Below, one piece after another: positions 25,986 to 34,800 of a stretch of DNA of 64,000 bases. The stretch is taken from assembly GCA_963678275.1 (NCBI GenBank), contig OY782765.1, positions 5,208,001 through 5,272,000 on the forward strand, in the 5' to 3' direction. The notes below the pieces were generated by a model, which was given only the letters and a program-made list of their open reading frames with translations, searched no databases and was not told the DNA's origin. The DNA comes from G963677445 sp963678275. GTDB taxonomy: Bacteria; Bacteroidota; Ignavibacteria; Ignavibacteriales; Melioribacteraceae. How positions within the stretch are numbered: position 1 is the stretch's first letter; every line of letters begins with the position of its first letter. Position numbers and translations under genes: made by a program.

Positions 25986-26530
25986 AAATACCAGGCATAT
26001 ATCCATAGACTGACAGCGCCAGAAGTAAAAAGTGGTTAGTGGAGAGATAAGAGCCAACAATTTTTCTTTAAGATAACTTCAAAATCCCCCAAAAATCCCG
26101 TCAGAGATTTTCCGCGGCGAACAGGCGGACAGAATTCCCCGGTAAATTGATGGTCATATAAAATTTTTGCCTTTTTGCGTAGAATTTGACTCCTTACGGA
26201 ATAGTCGCTTATGAACTCGTTGTCAAATTTCTGATATGTTTTCCCAAAAAAAATTTATAAAGCCGATTTATAAAAATATTATCGAATCATCGCGTCGTTT
26301 TTTTAGTACAGTGAGTTCACTGCAAACGGGATTGAAAAAATTTCGGGAGTGCCCTCAAAACCGGGAGACGCGCGAATGAAATCTTAAGGGGATGTTTGTT
26401 TTAATAGTAGAAAATTGACAACCATTTTTTTATTTTAATTCTTCTGAAGAAATAACTCATTTTTATTGTATAAGAATTTAACAACCGGAAGGTTAAATTT
26501 TTTACAATATTTCTCTGAGGTAAACCTGAT
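25986..26530. other. Repeat-bearing spacer without genes
   Basis: This ~545-bp spacer is made of family F (26005-26207) followed by AT-rich DNA before the hydrolase gene. The minus-strand open frame at 26401-26595 overlaps the hydrolase start and has no support. Confidence 0.7.
26005..26207 (-). repeat. Dispersed repeat family F, inverted copy
   Basis: The reverse complement aligns with 46120-46322 over about 200 bases at roughly 85 percent identity, including the shared AGTTATCTTAAAGAAAAATT. It begins with the head module (26162-26207) and ends at a CTGGC..CAG tail, but its body differs from family A. Confidence 0.85.
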
Positions 26531-27202
26531 ATGAAAAAAATAATTTTTACAATTATTTCGATACCTGTGCTGATAATTTTAATACTTGCTGTCAATTTTA
26601 TTATTTTTCAAAATTCCGTGGAGGAGATATCCACGGGCAGGCCAATTACAAAAAATGATACCATAAAGCAGGCGCTGCTCGTGATTGATATTCAGGAAGG
26701 AACGACCGGCGCTTATTCAGAGAACGAGTACTATAAGAAAAGAGCTGAAGAGACAATCAGTGTCGTTAATCTTCTGGCGGATTCTTCGCGTAAAGCAAAT
26801 ATCCCGGTGGTTTATATTCAGACTGTTTTGCGCGATTTTTTAATCAACATTCTTAATGATACCTACGCGCCCGACAGCGAGGGGTCAAAATTGGATTTAA
26901 GGCTGAAGCTTGTTTCAGGGAATATATTTGAAAAGGATAAAGCAGACGCCTTTTGTAATCCGGAACTGGATAAATTTTTGATTGACAATAAAATCAACAA
27001 ATTGGTTTTTACCGGTCTTGATCTGGATGGCTGCGTAAAAAACACAATAGAAGCCGCGAAAAACAGGAATTATGATATTTGCCTGGTAAGCGACGCGGTT
27101 CTGGCAAAATCAGATTCACTGATGACTGTCAAGCTGGATTATTTTGGGGAACGCGGTTATGAAGTCGTAACAGGCAAAGAATATCTGCAGTCGATTCGAT
27201 AA
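26531..27202 (+). CDS. Membrane-anchored isochorismatase-like cysteine hydrolase
   Basis: This 223-residue protein starts with one strong membrane helix (residues 4-26), unusual for the family, followed by an isochorismatase-like domain. D53 in LLVIDIQEG and C168 in FTGLDLDGCVKNT fit the Asp-Lys-Cys triad, with the lysine probably K135 or K137. Family members hydrolyse amides or isochorismate-type substrates. The N-terminal anchor suggests an outward-facing or membrane-associated enzyme. It is 19 bases upstream of an acetyltransferase-like gene. Confidence 0.87.
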   Translation: MKKIIFTIISIPVLIILILAVNFIIFQNSVEEISTGRPITKNDTIKQALLVIDIQEGTTGAYSENEYYKKRAEETISVVNLLADSSRKANIPVVYIQTVLRDFLINILNDTYAPDSEGSKLDLRLKLVSGNIFEKDKADAFCNPELDKFLIDNKINKLVFTGLDLDGCVKNTIEAAKNRNYDICLVSDAVLAKSDSLMTVKLDYFGERGYEVVTGKEYLQSIR

Positions 27203-27221
27203 GAAAAAATAAGGATTTTCC

Positions 27222-27701
27222 ATGAAAAATTTTGTTCCGGATTATTTCGAAATCCCACTTACATTAAAGAGCGGGCCGTTCAGGCTTGAAGTTCTTTCTC
27301 CTGAAGTCGGTGAAATTGATTATGACGCTGTGATGAGCAGTAAACCAAGATTGCGTTCGGTTTTTGGACCGGCCACCGAATGGCCCCGGGATGATATGAC
27401 TTTGGAAGATAATATTAATGACCTGGAACGGCATAAAAAAGAATTCGATGAAAGATTCGCGTTTGCTTATACAGTACTGAATTTAACCGGTGAAAAATGC
27501 CTTGGTTGTGTTTATATTGAGCCATGTAAAAAGAAAGGATATGATTGTGAAATTTATTCATGGATCAGGGAAAGCCATTTATATCTGGACCCGGAATTGT
27601 ATCAAACGGTTAAAATCTGGGTTGAATCCGAATGGCCTTTCAGGAATATTTCTTTTCCCGGCAGAGAAATATCATGGGAAGATTGGAATAAATTGAAGTG
27701 A
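27222..27701 (+). CDS. GNAT-like N-acetyltransferase family protein
   Basis: This 159-residue protein resembles a GNAT subgroup. N-terminal FVPDYFEIPLTLKSGPFRLE and SVFGPATEWPRDDMTLEDNI are followed by the central AYTVLNLTGEKCLGCVYIEP, where strand beta-4 and the acetyl-CoA contact would lie. It ends in WPFRNISFPGREISW. The classical Q/R-x-x-G-x-G/A loop is not obvious, so activity is uncertain. It is co-directional with and close to the cysteine hydrolase gene. Confidence 0.72.
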   Translation: MKNFVPDYFEIPLTLKSGPFRLEVLSPEVGEIDYDAVMSSKPRLRSVFGPATEWPRDDMTLEDNINDLERHKKEFDERFAFAYTVLNLTGEKCLGCVYIEPCKKKGYDCEIYSWIRESHLYLDPELYQTVKIWVESEWPFRNISFPGREISWEDWNKLK

Positions 27702-28134
27702 ATTAAAGATGGGTTCTTAAAAAACTGTAAATATTAATTAACAATAGAGAGGTGAAAATATCAATCTTGTTTACCCGGAAGAAAGTTATTCAGTGGGCTA
27801 CAAATACGGAGTCAATTTTTCGGAACTGACTCTTTTTAAAAAGATAAACGGGATTGCCGGGATTTTCAAAATAAAAAGGAATTAAGAAAGCCACGAATGC
27901 GCGAATGAAAAATTATATAATTCTCCGGAACATCTGTTCCAAACTTCAGATTTCAAACATTACACTTCCTCTAATATCAGCATTTCCGTATATCTTTCGC
28001 ATAACAACGAATCATATCGTATCAACTTAAGCGGTTTAATAAGTGCCCCTAAACAATATGGGGAATGTTAAAAAAATCAGTCTGATTACCGGGCAATATT
28101 AAAATAATACCAGGTTTGTGATTAAGTGGCGGGA
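27702..28134. other. Spacer with a short coding-like fragment
   Basis: No intact gene is present. From 27754 to 27885 the plus strand carries a startless open fragment (ENINLVYPEESYSVGYKYGV ... INGIAGIFKIKRN) that reads like protein but matches nothing I recognise; it may be a gene remnant. The rest is AT-rich and featureless. Confidence 0.45.
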
Positions 28135-28308
28135 TTAAAATTTGGGTTCCAAACCTGCCTGCTTACAAATTTCATTAGCCGTAATTCGATCAAATTGTTT
28201 GTGTCTTTTTACCGGAATGATCTTTATCTTGTTTGTATAGATTGTATGCCTGCCCCCCCTCTCTTAAAAAATAAAAGCCGTTCTTTTCCGGATAGCGGAT
28301 CAGATCAT
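28135..28308 (-). pseudogene. hicA: Broken hicA toxin gene
   Basis: Just downstream of hicB, the minus strand encodes DLIRYPEKNGFYFLREGG in one frame and HTIYTNKIKIIPVKRHKQ...ICKQAGLEPKF in another, which together form a HicA toxin. The break is in a run of seven G (minus strand; C at 28253-28259): removing one base gives REGGRHTIYTN, the expected HicA sequence around the catalytic histidine. In addition, the normal ATG and first residues are missing; the ATG overlapping hicB runs into TGA after two codons. It may be a decayed toxin, or the G run may be a sequencing error or phase-variable site. Confidence 0.8.
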
Positions 28309-28541
28309 GACGCTATACTGACATAGTCAACCTCAACAGGAAGCTGTTCTAACAGAGAATTTCCAACAGGAATTTCCTTTTTGAGCTGTCGGTATGCCGG
28401 TATCATTTCGTGAAGAGCCTCTCTTAATAATTCGCGGCACTCTTCCAGATCATTCCCTTCTGTAATTACCTCCGGCCATTCGATAAGCTGTCCCATATAA
28501 CCGGAGCTGATTTTTGTATATTTTGCGGTATAGTTAACCAT
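28305..28541 (-). CDS. hicB: HicB-family antitoxin
   Basis: This 78-residue protein has the HicB partial RNase H-like fold: YTKISSGYMGQLIEWPEVITEGNDLEECRELLREALHEMIPAY. It lacks a C-terminal DNA-binding domain, so repression by it alone is unlikely. The gene precedes hicA (B then A order), and hicA is broken, so it may now be an orphan antitoxin or protect against related toxins elsewhere. Confidence 0.88.
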   Translation of the reverse strand: MVNYTAKYTKISSGYMGQLIEWPEVITEGNDLEECRELLREALHEMIPAYRQLKKEIPVGNSLLEQLPVEVDYVSIAS

Positions 28542-28762
28542 TTATTTCTCTCCTGAATCTGGTAAAAATTACACATTTTGCCTTATAATGTCAAACAGAA
28601 AAGTCACTGCCCTGGATTAAGCAGGCACATAATCAGAGATTATATATTTTATATCAGAACCGCTTTCACAGCCGGGATAACAAAGATCAAATTGTTTATC
28701 AAAAAAATTAAACTGAAGCAACATTTAATTGCCTGACAAACATCTCATAATGAGATATTTTT

Positions 28763-29068
28763 ATGTATGATGTTATCAGCCGAAAAAAGAAATTGGAATT
28801 TGGGGAAAAACACCCTGGTTCCAAAGAAGCGCGTGACAGATGGCACAGAATTCTGAAGCATAGTAATTACATCTCATTTTCTAAACTACGGGAAACCTTT
28901 CCTCATATTGACCAGGTGAATCAGGAAAGTGATCCGGCCAAAGAATTTCTTATTGACACTCTTAGCACATTAATAAAAGATTATGAGGAAAGATATTCAG
29001 AAGAACCTGAAAGCGATCCATTGGGAGCGCTGAAATTTTTATTCAGAAATCATTATATTTCAGATTGA
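28763..29068 (+). pseudogene. HigB-HigA deletion fusion
   Basis: Residues 1-55 (VISRKKKLEFGEKHPGSKEA, then RWHRILKHSNYISFSKLRET) match the N-terminal half of HigB-type mRNA-cutting toxins. Residues 58-101 (AKEFLIDTLSTLIKDYEERY...ALKFLFRNHYISD) match the start of the HigA antitoxin that normally lies downstream. The C-terminal half of the toxin, with its catalytic strands, and the helix-turn-helix of the antitoxin are absent. An internal deletion in a higBA pair, keeping frame, explains this. It could still be expressed as a 101-residue chimera. Confidence 0.72.
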
Positions 29069-29075
29069 ATCTGGC

Positions 29076-29271
29076 GTGACCAAAATTGAAGTCCGTTTCA
29101 GGATGAAACAGTTTGGCTGAATCAGAAAATAATGGCGTGCTATTTCAAAAAGATGTGCGTACAATAGATAAACACATTAAAAACATTATGGATGAAGGTG
29201 AACTGGACGAAGAGCCAACTATCCGGAATTTCCGGGTAGTTCAAAAAGAAGGGGTGCAACAGATAATTTAA
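29076..29271 (+). pseudogene. RhuM-family gene fragment with frameshifts
   Basis: Three frames read in turn give the N-terminus of a RhuM-type protein: TKIEVRF, then DETVWLNQKIMA, then FQKDVRTIDKHIKNIMDEGE and TIRNFRVVQKEGVQQI. At least two frameshifts separate them and the rest of the ~330-residue protein is missing. RhuM genes commonly sit in genomic islands; this is a decayed remnant. Confidence 0.8.
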
Positions 29272-29291
29272 CAATCCGGATATAATTTTAC

Positions 29292-29728
29292 ATGCAAATA
29301 GAACATTTCAAAATTCATTTAGAGGAATTAAAAAGGAGCAATGATCTCATTTATGAATTGGGTGAGCCGGTACCAGAGAAAGAAATAGTAATGGAGGAAC
29401 AAAGGTTAAATTTGGTTTTCTTCTCCCAGGCGCGTTCATTTTATCAACATTATAATGGACTGTATATAAAGTCCCCACATATCGAGATTTTACCAATTCA
29501 GCAATTAGAGTTTATCAAAGAAAATCTATTACATCTTTCTACGATCGATTATAAATATAAAATCTGTTTTCAGACTTCGTCAAAAATAACGCTGATCAAT
29601 GGAATATAGTCAATGAAAGAACAGGATACCGGATAACGTATACCATGGCGAGCTATTGGTCAAATAAAGTATGGGCATGGGTTAAAGATAAACGAAAAAT
29701 CTGGGAAAAGGAAAGCTATGTTGTTTAA
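29292..29728 (+). pseudogene. SUKH/SMI1-KNR4-like immunity gene, frameshifted
   Basis: The first 95 residues (29292 onward) resemble SMI1/KNR4-type proteins, with SFYQHYNGLYIKSPHIEILP and IDYKYKICF. The frame then ends early. The second half continues in another frame as NADQWNIVNERTGYRITYTM, ASYWSNKVWAWVKDKRKIW, ending at 29728. One indel near 29570-29600 would restore a ~145-residue protein. SUKH proteins often protect against polymorphic toxins; no such toxin is nearby. Confidence 0.7.
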
Positions 29729-29799
29729 TGGGAATAATAAAATTAATGAAAAAAGGTTTTTGGTAACAGTTTGTTTATTTTCATAACTGAGGTAAAGGT

Positions 29800-30108
29800 T
29801 TGAAAAGTATGGTTATTGACAACAAATTTATCGAAATTAAAATCAATCTCTGTGAAGACCTGATTTACCGGGGTTTATGTGTCAATTATAAAAGTGAAAT
29901 ATTGAACATGGTAAACTATGATGAAGAATCGGGCAGCTTCGACAGATACACAATTTTTCGTAATGAGAATGTTGAAGATGTATGTTTGTGGGATGAAGAT
30001 GAGATCAATGGAATGAGGATAAATAATTGGTCTGAATATATTGACCGGCTTTCTTTAGAGGAAATGACAACTTTCTATTCCTCATTAAAGGCAGCTTCGA
30101 AATTTTAA
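29800..30108 (+). CDS. Uncharacterised small acidic protein (102 aa)
   Basis: I do not recognise this protein. It is acidic and beta-rich in pattern (NKFIEIKINLCEDL, YDEESGSFDRYTIFRNENVE, then VCLWDEDEINGM), ending in a helix LEEMTTFYSSLKAASKF. The start could be TTG at 29800 or ATG at 29809. Its size, acidity and position right after an SUKH remnant are compatible with an immunity-type protein, but that is a guess. Confidence 0.55.
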   Translation: MKSMVIDNKFIEIKINLCEDLIYRGLCVNYKSEILNMVNYDEESGSFDRYTIFRNENVEDVCLWDEDEINGMRINNWSEYIDRLSLEEMTTFYSSLKAASKF

Positions 30109-30387
30109 CCTTATCGCGTTTTTTACTAAAAGAAATTCTGATAGTTATTAATTATGTCGACAAAATTGTTTCAATCAATGAGGATTTTGTGAATTTCCGG
30201 TCTGGCAGGTATGAGAATTATATATAAATTGTATATTACAAAATATTTTCTTATTTTTTACTTGACTGATAGCATTAGGGGTATTACGTGCTCGAATAAA
30301 CAAATAAATGTTTTATTGTGATTTTGATTTAAATAGAAAGCTTAATATTGAAAAAAACTTTAGTCATTAATTGGAGAGTCTTAAGCA

Positions 30388-31383
30388 TTGATAATTGCAA
30401 AACCTATTTTCACTGATGAACGTATTTATCCAGAATACGATATGGCATTCGTAATTATGCCATTTGGAGAGAAGTGGTCTGATTATATTTACCGGGATTA
30501 TATTGCCCCGGCGTTACATGATTGTGGTTTGTCTGCTCTGAGGGCTGACGAGATGTATGGGCGAAATGTACTTCATGATATTTGGAGGGGCATTGCTTCA
30601 TCCAGATTAGTAGTTGCTGATTTATCGGTGCCTAATGAAAACGTATTCTATGAGTTAGGTATTGCCCATACTCTTGGAAAACCAACAGTATTGCTAACCC
30701 AGGATGTATCTCGAATACCCTTTGACCTTCGTTCACAACGTATGATTGTTTATACTGATGATCATCCCGGGTATAAAGTGTTAGCACTGGAAATGCCAAG
30801 ACATTTTAATGCAATAATCAAAGAGCCTATTGATGAGGTCCATCATGTGACTTCACTATTCGGTGGATTTATTATTGAACAAGCTGAACAAGAGCTTACT
30901 CTTCAGGATATAGATTCTAAAAGGGTTGCGATTTCCGATCGTATGGAAGTTATCGGCTCCCGAGAAAACGTAATACTAGTAAATAAAATGGTTGAATCTG
31001 ATGGTAAAGTAGATGATTTTAAATGTAACCATCGATTTATATACACAGAATACCCTGACATTATCAAGATGGCAGCGCTTTTTGATCCACCGTATTTGGG
31101 CATTGGTGATCGTAAAACAGTTAAGTTTAATTATAACATCACCAAGGGATTTAAATCTGACAAAGTTTGGTCGTATGATTGCAGTGTTGACGTTAAAGAG
31201 CTTCGTTTTGTGCTTCATACCCCGCATAATTATCGCGGCACTGTAAAAATTATGGAAACAATCAAACCTACTGACTATGATATTAAATCTCTTTTACCTC
31301 AGGAAACGGATCAAGGACTTGTATTCGAGGGGATTATCAAGTTACCAAAGACAGGTTCAACCTACGCAATGCGATGGACATAA
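30388..31383 (+). CDS. TIR/nucleoside deoxyribosyltransferase-like effector candidate
   Basis: Residues 17-125 of this 331-residue protein match the TIR-like/nucleoside 2-deoxyribosyltransferase-like fold found in bacterial immune effectors. Landmarks are AFVIMPFGEKW (20-30), LRADEMYGR (51-59), RLVVADLSVPNENVFYELGI (73-92) and PFDLRSQRMIVYTDD (111-125). Such domains often attack NAD or nucleotides. The C-terminal half (about 170-331) is beta-rich, ends in AMRWT and is unfamiliar; it may sense or bind a partner. The TTG start at 30388 is supported by GGAGAG at 30373-30378. No cyclase or sensor partner is adjacent. Confidence 0.78.
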   Translation: MIIAKPIFTDERIYPEYDMAFVIMPFGEKWSDYIYRDYIAPALHDCGLSALRADEMYGRNVLHDIWRGIASSRLVVADLSVPNENVFYELGIAHTLGKPTVLLTQDVSRIPFDLRSQRMIVYTDDHPGYKVLALEMPRHFNAIIKEPIDEVHHVTSLFGGFIIEQAEQELTLQDIDSKRVAISDRMEVIGSRENVILVNKMVESDGKVDDFKCNHRFIYTEYPDIIKMAALFDPPYLGIGDRKTVKFNYNITKGFKSDKVWSYDCSVDVKELRFVLHTPHNYRGTVKIMETIKPTDYDIKSLLPQETDQGLVFEGIIKLPKTGSTYAMRWT

Positions 31384-31399
31384 AAATGAATTCGATTTT

Positions 31400-31702
31400 A
31401 TGAATAATATTATCAGACGGAACAAAAAGCTGAATCTGCAAAAATATATTTCTAAAAGAAAAAAGGAAGATAAGGAATTCGCGCAAAATTATGATGTGGG
31501 TTATGAAGATTTTAAGATCGGTGTTCTTCTGAAACAGTTGCGTGAAGAATCGGGATTGACACAGGAGCAACTGGCGGAAAAATTACAGACAAAAAAATCG
31601 GTTATTTCCAGAATTGAAAATCATTCTGAGGATATAAGGTTATCCACACTTCGCCGTTACGCAAAAACATTGGGGCGTCGAATAAATATTGAGGTAGTTT
31701 AA
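31400..31702 (+). CDS. XRE-family (HigA-like) antitoxin, apparently orphan
   Basis: This 100-residue protein has an N-terminal KYISKRKKEDKEFAQNYDVG segment and an XRE helix-turn-helix (GVLLKQLREESGLTQEQLAE, then KKSVISRIENH) typical of the antitoxins paired with RelE/HigB-like toxins. ATG at 31400 is chosen over the longer frame back to 31277, which would overlap the upstream gene. The place of the usual toxin gene is taken by the TIR-like gene, 16 bases away. It may be an orphan, or regulate that gene. Confidence 0.85.
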   Translation: MNNIIRRNKKLNLQKYISKRKKEDKEFAQNYDVGYEDFKIGVLLKQLREESGLTQEQLAEKLQTKKSVISRIENHSEDIRLSTLRRYAKTLGRRINIEVV

Positions 31703-31780
31703 GGCTGTTTTTTATCTTTTGGCGAAGTTTAACGAAGAGAAAATACCGGGTAAACCTGTGTCTTGACTCTTCCGAAATAA

Positions 31781-31805
31781 AAAAAGCCGCGAAACGCGGC
31801 TTTTT
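31781..31805. terminator. Bidirectional intrinsic terminator
   Basis: AAAAAGCCGCG-AAA-CGCGGCTTTTT forms an 11-bp stem with A/T tails on both sides. It lies between the convergent antitoxin and secreted-protein genes and can terminate both. Confidence 0.92.
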
Positions 31806-31833
31806 GAGTAATTCTATGTAATGTATTCTTTTC

Positions 31834-34800
31834 TTATCTCAGCAGAATCATCTTTTTAGTTTGTGAGAAGCTACCGGCTTTCATGGAGCAGAAATAAACT
31901 CCGCTGGCGAAGTTTTTGGCGTTCCATTTTATATTGTATCTGCCAGCGTCAAATTTGCTGTCGGCTATGGTGTCAACCAGTCTGCCGGTTATGTCATAAA
32001 CTTTGATTGTTAGCCGGGATGTTTCCGGTACTGTGAATGTGATATTCGTGGACGGGTTAAAAGGATTCGGGTAATTCTGCGCGAGGCTGAAAGATTCCGG
32101 CAGAAAGTCTTCTTCTTCTTCAATTCCTGTGGATGTTTCCTGGATATCAAGATCATCGATTGCCCATCCCCAGCCGGTCACGTAACTATCGGCATAGAGG
32201 CGGAAACGGATCATAATAATATCGCCCGGGCTGAATGTATTAAGAATGTTTATTTCATGTTCGCGGAACATTGTTGAATTTCCCTGCGCGCCTGAACTAT
32301 AAGCTGAAAGCCAGGCATTGTCATAACCGGCGTCGTAGCCATCTTCGAGGGGTATCCAATTGCTTCCGTCAAGAGAGCCTTCCACCACAACATAATCCCA
32401 GAAATTTGAATTGCCGAAAGATGATCCCGGATCACCCGGCTCAATAATAGCCACATCTTTATACTTGATATAAGCATCAGAAGAATTAACCGTTACAGGA
32501 ATCTGCAGGGTATAAATAAGGGTTTCACCATTCGAATAAGCATGATTGGAATGGATAGCTTTGGAATCAAATCCGCTGTAATCCCTTATCTGAAATCCAT
32601 TGCCGGTAAAATACATTTCACCTTCATCAAAATTGGTAGCGTAAGAATTTTGCGCCGGGTATATCTGTATTACGCTGTAATTTTTTGTTACCGATCTGTA
32701 TTCTTCTCCATCAATCCATGATGAGATATAAACCGGTATCGTCTGCTGACTGGCAACAGGGTATTTTATTGTTGTGTCAACCGGAGAACTATTGGCGCTG
32801 ATTGAAAGATATTTTCCGCCATTAATGAATATGTTTGTGGAATCGTAATTGGAACGGAGAGCCGCGGTTACTGTAAGAGCGCCGTCGACACCCTGGTAAA
32901 GTTCGGAGATAAGCGGCTTATATTTTTCACCCGCCGAGAGTCCCGGAATTTTCACCGACCAGATACCCCTCCCATGAGAAGCGATCACAACCTCTTCTTC
33001 AACATGGGTCATAAACCAGATGGGCATATTGATCAGACCGTTATCGGCCATGTGCCATGTGGCGCCATTATCGACAGATTCAAAAAGGCCGATCTCGGTG
33101 CCTGCCCATAATGTTTCGGGAGTGTGGGGCATTACGAGCAGATCATAAACAGCCACATCGGGGAAACCATTACTGCTGACGCTGTTTCCTTCAAAACCGG
33201 TTATATCGTGCCATGAATTACCGAAGTCGGTGGTCCTTACTATTTTTGGTTTGCCGGCGTAAGAGAACATAACATAAGCTGTAGCTTCATCAACCGGATG
33301 AGTTGAAATGCCTGATATGCCGCCCATTGATTCACCGGTATAGTTGGCCGCGGGATTAAACGTAACACCGCCGTCGGTGGAAAGATTTATCCTGCCGCTG
33401 CCATCCATTCTCGCGCCTGCCCAAACTACGTCGGGATTCGCTCTTGATACTCTTACATCGGTAAATGAGGAGATGGAGGACCAGTTTGGTGAGAAAATCT
33501 GGGTGGGCGTCCATGAAGCTCCGAAGTTGGATGAGCGCCATACTCCTGCCGAGCCAACCACAAAGAGGCGGTCGGGCATTTTGTTGGTTTTTCCGATCTT
33601 GGTGATAAAAGGAGCGGAGCCGGAGCCGATATCCGAAAGGCCGTTTGTAGCGTCTGAATAAGTCTGACCGCCATCGAGAGAACGGCCGAGGCCATTAAAT
33701 TGCGAGCCGCCGATAATTTTCAGCGGATCATCAAAATGCCAGCTAGTTTCATAACCGTCACCTCCAATCTGGTAGAACCACTGGCCGGTTTCATCACTGT
33801 TAAGAGGTGAGCGCCATGTGCCGTTATCCTGCATACCGCCAACGTAAGCGCTGCCACCCGGCATTTTATCCACGCCGTAAAACTGGGTGGTATTTAATCC
33901 GTCAATAGGCTGCGACCAGTCTGATTCATCCGCCGCGGAAAGTCCGATACCCCCGTCATTGGCATTGAGAATTCTGAATCCCCCTGCCTGATCTTTAAGT
34001 ATAACAAGGTTATGGTGATCAACATGCACCGGTCCTGTCGAGAGGTCTTCAGTATTCCTGTTTGTTCCGTTCAGAGTTATTTTATAAAGATAGATTCCGC
34101 CGACATAAACAACATTATCATTATTGGGATGAACAACAATAGTATTATCATACCATCCCTGTGAGCCGAGCCAGTTTGGTTCGCTGCCCTGTTCATGGGT
34201 TTCGCTCCATGAGGCTCCCGCGTCGGAAGATATCCATAATTCGGAATGGGCGGTTCCTTCGGCGGAAGCATATAATTTATGAGGGCTGTTTTCAGATATT
34301 GCCAGCTCGAAACGGCCTGAAAAATTGGTGATGCCATTATTTATAAACTGCCAGTTTTCCCCCATATCGGTCGATTTCATTATCCCTTTTTCATCGATAG
34401 TGGCATAAAGGATATCAAAATCATCGGGATTTTCGATAACCTGAAGCACCTTTTTAGCTCGTCCGAGAGAGCCGATATCTGTTTCGAGATAAACCTGTGC
34501 CCATGAATTCCCGCCATCGGTGGATTTATAGATACCTGATCTGTTTTCGAAATTAACCCGGTAGCGGCCTGTAGATGTCGAAGCAATAACAATATCGGGA
34601 TTATCGGGATGAACAATAATTCTGGAGACATTCTGAAAATCGGGATTGTCAATGGTGGAGGGGATCATATCCCATGTTTCTCCACGGTCGGTGGTTTTAA
34701 GCATCCCGTTTCCATTGATAACATCCACGCTGTACATGCTTTCACCTGTTCCGGCATACATGATATCGGGATTGGATTTTGACATTACAATTGTCGAAAC

